In this document: one piece after another, positions 21,464-32,991 of the stretch
Position numbering within the stretch: the first letter of the stretch is position 1
How the letters are laid out: each line of letters begins with the position of its first letter
Assembly: GCA_022579005.1 (NCBI GenBank)
Contig: MU401545.1
Span: 79,236 to 143,235, forward strand
Direction of reading: 5' to 3'
DNA length: 64,000 nucleotides
Source: Poronia punctata
Lineage: Eukaryota > Ascomycota > Sordariomycetes > Xylariales > Xylariaceae
Made by a program: the position numbers and the translations under genes
The notes under the pieces: model-generated
The model's database searches: none
What the model saw: the letters and a program-made list of their open reading frames with translations, nothing else
What the model was told of the DNA's origin: nothing

Positions 21464-23411
21464 GGTGGACAGAGTTTAGAAGGGGTCTGGTAGGCTAGCC
21501 CTATGCACAATTGGCTGTTAATCAACAGGGAGATAGTACCCCGCAGAAAACAGATTCCGGTCCCAAGGCAGGTGCACTCGCAAGAACAGCCTTCCTCGAG
21601 GCCGGTGAAACCCCTCGTGAATTTCAAGGTAGCTTCATAGCCATGGAACGACGGCTAGGCTCAACAAGTTTGGAATCGTTTTGCCTGGGTGCGGCGTTGA
21701 CGACCCTTGGCCCGTTAGATTTTGTACGAGCGCAGTATGTCGAAAGATGGATTATCGCATTCTATTTGCGATCGACGAGTCTCGCAGGGTAGCGATTATC
21801 AACGCTGGTGGGAGGTTGCAACAGGACTCACGAGAGAAGTGGGCGTGTGGGGTTGGTGGCTGTCAAGGGTCTGGATGGATTGCCAATTGACTGGGGCGTA
21901 TGTAGCTGGATCTTGATCTGGATGCTGAAGGATCTTGGGTCGATTTACCATACAGGCGCTGGTGCTGTACGAGTACAGGTGGACGTCGTGGAGTGGGGAA
22001 TGAATACGAGTAGGAAGGGTGATGTGATTATGTACCTATTACACGTAGATATGTAGGCGTGGGACATCCACAGAAGAGGCTCTAACAATGTGACCGTCAC
22101 GTCCTGAATCGTTGAGCACATGTATGGGGGTGAAACTACCTAAGCTGTATAGACCACTAGGTATTAGTGGAAAGAATACTCCCACGGGATCATGGCGCCT
22201 TATATAGGATATGCCACTGATAGGTTATATGGATATGATGCGCACGTGTTTTGGCCACAGCAAACTTGACGTACGTAGCTCGATAATCTCAGAGGTTCTG
22301 CAGGGACTGACCTTTTAACGTAGGTACATACATTGATATCATGCCTTTCTTATTGTAGGTATGGCTGAGGTTACGCACGTAGGGAGACGAGTACCTTGTA
22401 AGCTTTACATCGAGATGCTGTTGTTGGGTTGGGTGGTGTACTGGATACTTTATGTAGAAGTAATGGAGCGAATACAGTATCCCACTGTGACAGACCCTCT
22501 AATATAGCCAGATCTGTACCTTCCTTCCCTCTCACAATGCAGATAATAAGTTGCGCAACTTAACAGCATACGGTTTAACCTTGAAACTTTACGGTGGTTG
22601 AAACTTTACGGTGTCTGCCTACCTGCAATTAAAAATGATTTCGACAGCATGTGACAGAGATATCTGAGACACCTCCCCTAAGCCCTTGCCTACGTGTGTA
22701 ACACAGACAGGAATCCTAATTATCCTAATCGTAGTATTAGCCAGACCTTACGAGTACAATCGGGCACTCTATCTTTATGTAAATTAAATACAACATACGC
22801 TCGTCTACAGGCAACTGAAATTAATTCGCCTGCTGTATCAAATAGGTAGGTACCTACCAGAAAGTCTGACTTGACGATTAGGCAACAAATGAGAACCAGG
22901 GTGTTGCGAACAAGCGTAATACCCGGTAAGAGCGTGCGTAACCATTCTTGGCCACTTGTAGGCAAACACTTATAAAATAGGAACGTCATGTACAAGTTAT
23001 CTTATTCATCGGTCTTCGTAAACGCCTTGGATAGTCGGTATGTTACATGTGCTCCTACCTACTCGTATTTGTGTAATCCGTCACTTGTACGAGTAGGCTG
23101 GGCTCTGTGTTACCTTGATTGAGCCTTTTCGATTTCCACAGGCTACTCGTAGAGCAAATTGATTACATAATAGGTGTAATAGGTGATAGGTAGAAGCGGT
23201 TTAGTTTACTCCTGTCGGTCCCGGACTTAATATTCACCGAGACTTACATCCCTGCCTCGTGTGGGGCGCCTGATACAACGGGGCCGTAGGGAAATTTCAA
23301 GATCAACGATAGGTAGGTAGCTGCTATAGCCAGATGACACAAGGCGCGCGGTCGATACCAATCTGCGCGTTCACACCCTTCGAACCAGCATTGTAGCTGG
23401 CATAAGCAATC
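21464..23411. other. Divergent intergenic region with clustered TACGAGTA motifs
   Basis: About 1.95 kb between the ubiquitin protease and mitochondrial uL5m. No gene is supported. Three copies of the 8-mer occur within 92 bp (23060-23067, 23088-23095, 23144-23151), and another lies near 21970. Confidence 0.6.
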
Positions 23412-24618
23412 ATGTCCGCGCTCCGGGATGCACCCCGTGTTGGGAAAAAGCTTCTGGGCTCCTCATCTCTGCGATTCTGTACACCGGGTATAGTAAGATG
23501 TGCCTCGACCGAAGCTCCGATTTCCCAAGTCGTACCTGATATCGAACCCGAATCTGGCCTGGCTGTCCCAATTGTGGCTCGAGAGGATGTCAAAATAATC
23601 GACCCGCGTAAGAGGGCCAGTAGGAGAAACTTCGAGCTCCCGCACGAGAGGTAAGGGATCCTCGTTTAAGTGTACTGGGCACAAATACTCACAAGACAAG
23701 ATACCGGTTTCATGCTCCCAAATACTACCGTGGTCCATTGCATCCGGTCCAGCCACCACCATCTTCAGACCCCATCGCCAGAGACTTTAGCCCCGGGCCT
23801 TTCAATCTCCCTCGTCTAAAGCAGACGTATGAATCGAAAATTGCAGCCGACATAATGACGATGATGTATCAACACAAACCCCCTGGGACACCCGACAAGC
23901 CCGAAAGGATACGATTGCGAGAGTGGGACGACTCCTCGCCTTACATGATCAACCGTCCCAAGCGTGGGCCCCGTGGCTCCGATGTGTTATTTCAGATAGA
24001 GAAGCCGATCGATTGGCGAAACATCCCTGAAATACGTGCCGTACACCTGGCTAGTTATATGCCGAAGGCAAAGAAGGATTTCGGCGAAATCATCGTTGGA
24101 AAAGCTGTTCTCCAAGCCATCACGGGCGTGCGGCCGAAAATGACGTTAACCAAAACCTCAGTTTCGCAATGGAGTATTATCAAGGGCGACCGGTCAGGTG
24201 TCAAGTGTTCGGTATACGGAAACCAGGCATACGAGTTGGTTGATAAGATAGTCCATCTCGTCTTCCCCAAGATCAAAGAGTGGAAAGGTGTTAAAGGTTA
24301 GGGGAATCCCAGTCAGGTAATGGCTTTTATTTACTGACATGCAAAACATAGGAACATCCGGCGATAGTGCGGGTAACATAGGCTTTGGTTTGGAACCGAA
24401 CGATGTGCAGCATTTCCCAGAAATCGAGGCTGCCTATTCTGTGAGTCCATATTGACCGATTCGTCGCAGCTTTTCTCTAACCTGGTCTATAGATGTTTCC
24501 CCCCAAGATGATACCCGGTTGCCGAATTGTCATAGAGACCACAGCAAAGTCGGACAGACATGCTAGACTCCTCTGCAAGGCATTAGGCATTCCCTTCTAC
24601 GGAAAGCTTGTTGATTAA
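23412..24618 (+). CDS. MRPL7: Mitochondrial large-subunit ribosomal protein uL5m (MRPL7)
   Basis: Exons 23412-23650, 23701-24296, 24352-24440 and 24493-24618 give 349 residues. Introns of 50-55 nt use GTAAGG...GACAAG, GTTAGG...CATAG (branch TTACTGAC) and GTGAGT...TATAG. The C-terminal 180 residues match ribosomal L5: VHLASYMPKAKKDF, AITGVRPKMTLTKTSVSQW and IPGCRIVIETTAKSDRHARL. The N-terminus is rich in Arg/Ser with few acids at first (LGSSSLRFCTPGIVRCAST), as in a matrix-targeting sequence. The bacterial counterpart binds 5S rRNA at the central protuberance; the yeast name is MRPL7. The first ATG after the intergenic region was chosen because it gives this presequence. Convergent with the Fes1 gene downstream. 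Confidence 0.92.
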
Positions 24619-25093
24619 GGTTCATGATAAACACATGCACCCCACGGCCTTCCTCAGAAGCTTTTCATATTGTAAGAGACCGGTGTACTTGGGCGCGATG
24701 CTTTCACTTGTATAATTCCCCGCCTTGACACCAGCATGTATAGAGAGTGTAAGAATAAAAAAATACAAGGATGTACAGTATCGTTATTGCTCAAAATGGC
24801 ATGGTCATATCAGCTCTAGAGCAGGAGGTTTGAAGTCGAAATATTCATAACGGGTATATTGATGAAAATAACGTCTACTATTCTTTGCTACCGTCACCGC
24901 TGTTTTTCTTATAATGACTTGCAAAGTTGGCTACCCATCTAAGGTGCCTAGGTGCCCAACCAACGCCGAGATATGCATTTCATTTTTCATAACCCCTTCG
25001 TAAAAAGCCGCCAGTCCCAGGTCCTTCCCGTTCCGTGTAAAGTGTTGCCCATTCCCATGCGCACTAATGATAGGAAAGCCGGAGGCCCATCAA
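24619..25093. other. Convergent intergenic spacer
   Basis: 475 bp between the 3' ends of uL5m (+) and Fes1 (-). An AATAAAAAAATA stretch near 24754-24765 could act in polyadenylation. Nothing else is seen. Confidence 0.5.
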
Positions 25094-25825
25094 CTATGCA
25101 CTCGGAACATTATCCCTCAATCCGTTAATTACAGCGTCGACGGCATCCATGTCCGTAGCGACAATGATCTTGTCGTCCCCGCCCACCTGGTCAGTGTGAC
25201 CCTGTCGCCTTAGCTCTGCGGCGCACACATTCATGGCTGGCTGGTAGTTGCGGACGGCCGAGCTGAGGGCGTATATTGCCTTGCGACGAACAGCCTTGGT
25301 CTCTTTAGTCTCGTTCTCGCCCTCTTTATCTTCCTTTGCCTCACTCTCGTTTTCTTCCCCAGTCGCAGGTGACAGCCTCAGGCCGACAGCCATTTGGACG
25401 AGTTTCTCGACGCCCCCGATCGCCACCAGGCGTTCCTGGCATGGCTCGTTATTCTGCACAGCGGTGCCGATGCACCAGGCGGCCATAAGGCGGATATCAT
25501 CCTCGGCGTCGGCGAGGCACTCGAGCAGAGGTGTCCAGAGTCCCAGTTTCGAGAGCAGGTTCGCGTTGTCGAGGGACTCGATGAGCTGCTCTAGGTTGTC
25601 AAAGGCCGTGAGCTTGGACTCGAGCGTGATCTCTGGGTCGCTCGATCGGACCGCTTGCATGCTGGAAATCATCAGGTCTGCGTCCGAAGGACCGCCCATC
25701 AGCGATGCTATTAGCTCTGGTGTCAGGTTGGTGCGCGGTGCGCTTGGTGTGTCGCTCGTGCCGTCTGCCGGCGTCATGTTTTCGATACTCCATTTGAGGA
25801 GTTCGTTTAGATTTTTGTCGCCCAT
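25094..25825 (-). CDS. FES1: Hsp70 nucleotide exchange factor Fes1
   Basis: A single uninterrupted 243-residue ORF. The N-terminus (MGDKNLNELLKWSIENM) and the armadillo-type helices (LIESLDNANLL, LLECLADAEDDIRLMAAWCI, GTAVQNNEPCQERL) match the Fes1/HspBP1 family. The usual RKAIYALSSAVRNYQPAM segment and the C-terminal ATDMDAVDAVINGLRD follow. An acidic/Lys-rich insert of about 25 residues (ENESEAKEDKEGENETKETK) breaks the repeats. The family promotes ADP release from cytosolic Hsp70 and helps clear misfolded proteins. No introns are seen. In yeast, Fes1 is also made as a nuclear splice isoform; I see no obvious alternative 3' exon here. Divergent from actin across 2.2 kb. Confidence 0.93.
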   Translation of the reverse strand: MGDKNLNELLKWSIENMTPADGTSDTPSAPRTNLTPELIASLMGGPSDADLMISSMQAVRSSDPEITLESKLTAFDNLEQLIESLDNANLLSKLGLWTPLLECLADAEDDIRLMAAWCIGTAVQNNEPCQERLVAIGGVEKLVQMAVGLRLSPATGEENESEAKEDKEGENETKETKAVRRKAIYALSSAVRNYQPAMNVCAAELRRQGHTDQVGGDDKIIVATDMDAVDAVINGLRDNVPSA

Positions 25826-28066
25826 TTCTTTTGTATTTGCAGTTTTATATACTTGGTTGTATCCCGGTGAAGAAACAGAGGTTCAGGTTAAAAAGTTTTC
25901 TGGAGATATGGGTGTACGTAGGTAGGTAGGTTAGGGGTTGTGTTGGGCGCAAAAAGTGTTGGAGATTCTGTGGAAGTTTTATTTTTGCTTTGCGATAGCT
26001 AACAACTTTTCGTTTCAGTCTTGTCGTCTAGCTAGATAACTCTACTTTGCAAGCAGTGCGACTGGTCGACAGAAATTTTCTTGGGGATCTTGATATCTTA
26101 AAGAACTCAGGGTATAGAAAATATCTGGCATGTCTACAAGAACATTTTGTTCACCTTGAGCAATCTCAGTCAGCTTTTTAGGCATATCGCGCATCCCGTT
26201 ATCCATGGTGATCTCCAAGATTCGCGAAGCTTCACAAGATGACAAAGGGACACTTGATACTTATAAGTGGAGCCAGGTTTGAAGGCTTACACGTAGAATT
26301 AGATAAGCCATCGGCCCATAGGGACTGACTTGTCCGTACTCGTATATCAGTCATTGCACTCACCCGCTTCACTACCTACATTCTACTTCCCTACGTTATA
26401 TGTACTAAGCGTCCAATCTGACATCATAGATTAATCTGTCTAGGCCTGCCAACGCCGGAGCCGTTTCGCAAAAAATTACAGTAAGATTCAACAGTTGGTT
26501 CCCTGTTCTGCCTGTATTGGAGGCAAAGGAATATTTCCAGCCACCCTGTTGGGAGGGATTGCATTGGCGGGGCAATCCAATCAGGGTGGCATGTGTGCGT
26601 ACCCCCCTTGTACACCTCCTCCGATTAAAGGCGATGGTCTACTCCAAAGTACATAATTGCCCCTCTTCACCCCGCCTTAGCCCCTGAAATCGTGCAAAGT
26701 CCTTCACCCCTTCAGACCGTACATTTTGTTGCGCCTATTACGTGTAGGCATACGTTCACACTATCCTACCTTGACCTCCAGCATCTAGCGATGACAAGTC
26801 CAAAAATCTAGGCAGCGGGTTTCATAAAACAGGTTTCGCCTCTTAGACATGGCTTATTAGATATATTTGAAAATATATCAGATAGTCTGGTGCGTAGTCT
26901 TTCAATAAGGATGGTAAAAAGGTTGTGCCTGCTTGGCATCAGATAAGAAGAGGCTGTGTATGGCCTGAGGGCTGCCTCGACGTACGTAATGGTTGTAACT
27001 TGATGAGCCTCAGAGCTTACTTGAATAACCGTAACGTATTACCGTCCATCATTTACAAGGCGCAATCTCATTACTAGATACATGTACACTACTTTTGTAA
27101 TGGAATTGTAACCACCTGGGTTACATGCTTGAGCCTTAGATCTACTTGTAGACAAGTATCCCAACATGTTGACCCCTCGACTGCTGTTCAGTGCTGAAGA
27201 GACTTGAGTCTTGGACAGTTTATTCTATCTACGGATAAGCAGACGACCAACAATGGCTGTAAAGATAGCCAACCGGAATGGATTTTGTGCCTTTCTCCTG
27301 CATCTACACGCATGGGCCTTCAAGCCAATTTTGAATGCCACGCTTTCCATCTATGCCAAGATAATTTGCTCTGCGGATCTCGATACAATATTGTCTAATG
27401 GAAAAAGTTTTATATGGCTGCCTACTAACCCAGTGTGCTGGTAAATAGTAGCCTGGAAAGACCACAGAAGAGATAAAAGGTTCCATGAAGGAGCCGTTGA
27501 CAAATAGGAGGTTGGATAGTATAGACACCTCATACCATTATAATAAGACGTTCCAAAGAGCAAAGAGAGGTTGACACAACACAGCGCCAACAAAGAGAGC
27601 TAATCATTACCAGCCCAACTATTGTCCACTGGAATTGCACCACAGCACTAAAACCTGCCCCCCAGCCCCACCACCACTTTTTCCCGGCCCACAAGTTCTT
27701 ATCCTCATTAGTCCCTTCTAGGCGTAGCAAGTGCGGTTGTTCACCGTTGACCAGCTGGCTCCTGCTGCTGACGCTGCTGGTGCTACTGCTGAGGTCCGTC
27801 CTCGTTCCTCCCTTTTCTACTCCTCCTCCACACAAGCACACCAACCACACATCTTTGTTCTTTCCAGTCGAGCCCCGACACTACTCTTGGAATTCAATCT
27901 CTCTCAACATTCTTCCTCCTTCTTGTCTCCTGTGTAGTCAACCACATCGACATACCAACCATAATTTTCCTTCTCAATAGCTCTCTCGATTTTAATATCG
28001 CGTGAGCATCTACCAAAAGCTTTCGTTCTCCTTTCCCACTAGTCTTTCTACACCTACGTAATCACC
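25826..28066. other. Fes1/actin divergent intergenic region with CT-rich leader
   Basis: About 2.2 kb without a supported gene. The last 250 bp before the actin ATG (about 27810-28066) are strongly pyrimidine-rich on the + strand (TTCTCTCC, CTCTCTCG runs), typical of promoters and 5' leaders of highly expressed fungal genes. The actin ATG has the context CACCATGG. Confidence 0.65.
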
Positions 28067-29695
<1,629 letters not shown>

Positions 29696-30172
29696 GGTAC
29701 GACAGATATTTTGCCCCCCTCCCTACTATGGCTGAGAGTTTGGCTGATGAGTTTAGTAATCTAGTCATGGGTGCAACTCGTATAACCGCCAACGGCGAGC
29801 TCGCCAAGGCTCCCAGGACCGCAAAGCGCCTACCCCTTCGACTATATCCTAAGACGAGCTTTGCATCTACGGAAAAGTGATGGGGGTGTTAGAGATGACA
29901 TGGTGGGACTGGAGACAAAAGCGAATATGGAGTGCCGTTTTTAGGAGGCTTTTCATGTCTTGCACGGAATGGAGTAGACAAATCCAGCCGAGTCGATCAT
30001 ATATCTTCAAGTTTTTGTTTGTCTGGCGTGCGTAATGTGAAATTGTTGGTCGTAATACAATTGAGAAGCTGGAATGCCTCGGTGACTTGAGATCAGTGAC
30101 GTGATATTTCCCTTGTAAAATTTGGAACTTGGTCGTCATAGCCATTATTAGGGCGGCGCGGGGTTGGTTTGT
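29696..30172. other. Convergent intergenic spacer, actin 3' region
   Basis: 477 bp between the 3' ends of actin (+) and the GGQ protein (-). No gene is supported. Confidence 0.5.
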
Positions 30173-30884
30173 TTACATACCCTCGTCACCTTTTATTGAT
30201 TGTTTCTGCGGGTTGCTCCTTTCTGAGTCTGTTCCCTCCTCGCTCTCTAGGTATTCATGGCCGTCGTCATTCTCTATGTCTTCGTCCTTGTCCAGACCTT
30301 CACCAGCCGTTGCCGCCTTCTCATCTTCAAGCTTGCGATATTTCCTCCTACTCTTCTTGGCAGAACTGGCTCTCTTCTTCCGTTTTACCTCACCAACGAC
30401 GGATGCTCGGCTCTCGCTACCCCGGGCCATATCGTCCAATTTGTCGGCTAGCAATTGACGGGCAATGGTCCGATTTTGACTCCGCGATCGCGTGGCTTGG
30501 GATTTGACAACGATACCAGTCGGAATATGTTTGAGTTGAACAGCCGAATTCGTTTTATTCTAGAGGGGAAAAGCGGGAGCGGCGTTAGTCCATGCGGGAG
30601 TTTGCGCCATGTAGGAGGGAGGATTATGGGGGTGTGTGAAATGAAAGGAATAGACAAAGGACAGCACGGACAATCTTCTGACCACCTGGGCCACTGCCTT
30701 TTAGGAAAGATTCCTCAATCTCATCTTCGGGAGGTGGTTTCGGTCGTGGAGGGAGTTGGGTTTGCTTTTGTTTTAATAGGGGCGGGTTGTTGGTGGTGCT
30801 GAATTGTTGTCGTTGTCGTTGTCGTTGCGCGAAGCAGAAGCGGGTAAGGGATGGAAGTGTGAAGAGGGTTGTTGTTCGTCTCAT
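30173..30884 (-). CDS. Mitochondrial GGQ-containing release-factor-like protein (MTRFR/Rso55 type)
   Basis: Exons (minus) 30884-30672 and 30559-30173 give 199 residues. The intron has a weak donor (GTCCGT) but a strong GACTAAC branch and CCCCTCTAG acceptor, and falls inside the RF-1 domain just after GSGPGGQKI (GGQ at 67-69). The next exon continues NKTNSAVQLKHIPTG and SQATRSRSQNRTIARQLL, as in class-I release-factor domain proteins without a codon-recognition domain. The N-terminus (MRRTTTLFTLPSLTRFCFAQ) looks like a matrix presequence. The C-terminus is Lys/Arg-rich and then acidic. Known relatives (human MTRFR/C12orf65, yeast Rso55) act in rescue of stalled mitoribosomes. An RQRQRQ stretch reflects a CGTTGT repeat. 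The ATG at 30884 is the only ATG in the exon's frame. Confidence 0.87.
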
Positions 30885-32036
30885 GTTCGGGGTGACCGGC
30901 ACCGGTGGTCTATAGATTATAATATATATATATATATGTGTGTGTAGATAAAAAGCTGGTTGCGAGTTATTAGGAATACATGTTATTTATGGCTTATATG
31001 TGTAATGTGTAGGTAGGTATGTATGTTGTGTTACTACCTACATACTTTTCTTTTATGATTGTATGTATGTACGAGTAGGTGCACTTTAGTTGTTGTGCGC
31101 TAGTACTCGTATGCAGTTCAAAGCTCTAGATGAGGTCAGTGCATGTACACGCATGCCCACCTACTAACGGTACGCTTGTGGTCCGTATTTAGCGTCTCGG
31201 GACGGTGGGGGGTGGAAATTGATGAGGACACGAGGGTTTAAAAAAAAAAAAAAAAAAAAAAGGCTTTATGAGTAGAGATGCTGCTTTTTTGATTTATATT
31301 TCTAATCCGTCCTGTGAAACGACCTTTTGGTGATTCTATCTCGGTCTGTTTGTAGATACTTGTAAGGTTATGTTAGTTGATAAACCGTTGGATTTGCGCC
31401 TCAATTTAGCCTGGCATACGTCGGCCGTACTTGTAGTTTCACACGCACACCTAAAAACCTACCCTAGAGCTTCCCAGGTTAGGTAAGTACTTAGGTAAGT
31501 AATTCTAGCGTCAGGAGTCGACGCGTATTCGGTACTTACCTACATGTAATTAGGTACCTAGTTCGAAAGTTCCCCTGGATTTTAATCGGTTGGCAGGCAA
31601 TGCATGTGTCGTGTTGTAGTCGGACAATTAATTGTTTAGGGGTCTCTTTTCTCTTCCACCTAACAAATTAACCTAAACCTCAAATTACTTACTTACCACA
31701 GTCGTCTTGTCTGTCTGTCTGGACACCTTTAAAGATCTGACTTTGCTTGATCAATTAATTAATCAATCAATTAATTAGTTTGTTGGTCGCATATCTCGAC
31801 GACGAGAATTGATTACAAGGATTTCTTTCTTTCTTTCTTTTTCGGAAAAAGAAGAAGGATTCAAATCTATCCCTCCCAGCCACGACCACGACGACGACAA
31901 AAAAAAAACCGTTTCCAGTCACCTCTATCCATATCTTCGCTCGCCCGCAGCAGTCCTTCTTTCCCTAGACGACGACTACCTGAAATCAAAAGAAAATCCC
32001 TAAAAAGAAAGAAAAAGAAAAAGAAACAGAAAAAGA
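30885..32036. other. Divergent intergenic region rich in simple repeats
   Basis: 1.15 kb between the GGQ protein and the SPT small-subunit-like gene. It contains (TA)n/(TG)n near 30921-30946, an A run of about 21 near 31241-31261, an AATTAATTAATCAATCAATTAATTA stretch near 31753-31777 and TTTCTTTC runs. TACGAGTA (near 31069) and TACTCGTA (near 31103) occur. No gene is supported. Confidence 0.6.
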
Positions 32037-32577
32037 ATGGAGTGGAGGACCAAAGAACCAGAGAACCAATCGCTATTCCAGCGTTTCGGTCGCTGGCTCT
32101 CGTTGAAACAGTATCAGATCGAAGTCACTTTTGGCGTGTACATGTTTACGCCTACAGAGAAATTCGTTTTCTGTACGTTTTTTTTTTCTTCCTTTCTTTC
32201 TTTCTTCCCCTTACATACATACATACACACACAACAGCCCCCCCCCCCCCCTTTCGTGTGTCCATCTATCTATCTATCTAAACTAACAGGTTACGCAAAA
32301 ACCTGACACAGGGTCATTCGTATTCCTCCTATCAGCCCTAGGCTCCATAGCCACGATCCTATACCTACCACAACACATCGTCTTCGTGCTCAGCCGTGCC
32401 TGGTTCTACGTCAGTGGTGGAGAGGGTGGTGGTGGTGTTTTCGATCCTACTACGGCAAGCAGTAGTGTTGTTGTTGTTGCTGCTAAGAAGGCTTTGATTT
32501 CGTCGCTTACGGAGACCACTACGATTGCTGCTGCTGCTGCTGCTACCACTGCTGAGGAAATCCTTCGCGAATTATAA
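32037..32577 (+). CDS. Serine palmitoyltransferase small-subunit-like protein
   Basis: Exons 32037-32172 and 32312-32577 give 133 residues. The 139-nt intron uses GTACGT, a CCTGAC branch and ACACAG; an earlier AG would put a stop in frame after four codons. The core (QYQIEVTFGVYMFTPTEKF, then WSFVFLLSALGSIATILYL and PQHIVFVLSRAW) matches the SPTSS/Tsc3-like pattern of a membrane segment after a (E/T)xxV motif and a PQH turn. Small subunits bind and stimulate serine palmitoyltransferase, the first enzyme of sphingolipid synthesis, in the endoplasmic reticulum. The C-terminal 60 residues are low-complexity (Gly, then Val, then Ala runs), an unusual extension for an SPT small subunit. The 5' leader is purine-rich (AAAAAGAAAGAAAAAG). 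Confidence 0.82.
32173..32311 (+). other. Intron made almost entirely of microsatellites
   Basis: The single intron of the SPT small-subunit-like gene consists of T and TTTC runs, CATACATACACACAC, a C run of 12 and TCTATCTATC in sequence. Only the donor, the branch site and the acceptor are complex sequence. Confidence 0.75.
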
Positions 32578-32991
32578 AGTGCGGACCAAACGACGGCTTG
32601 GCTCTCCGGGGAAGAGCGAGGTAATGATGATGGGATGTATGGATGGATGGATGGATGATAATAGTTTAATGTTTAATCAATCAAATACAAGAGATGGAAG
32701 AGACGAAAGACGAAAGACGAAGGGCCCCTGCGCATCACCCGGGCATTTACACAGAAAATATGAGTATACGGGGCGTCGGCGTCGGCGTCGGGGGCGTGAA
32801 AAATGTTGGTTTCAGGGATAGCGGTTGGTTTTACTGGATCCGTGGAGAATGGGGGATATATTTATAGAAGGGGAAGGCTGGCACGGACACGGCATTGACA
32901 CCTAACTTGAGGGTGAGCTAGATTTTCCCGCAGTGAAAATCAATAGTCTGGGCGGATAAGCCTTTCCACAAATGCAGACTGATATATTTTA
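32578..32991. other. Convergent intergenic spacer
   Basis: 414 bp between the 3' ends of the SPT small-subunit-like gene and Elp2. It holds GGATGGATGGATGGAT (near 32638) and GGCGTCGGCGTCGGCGTC (near 32772) repeats. No gene. Confidence 0.55.
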
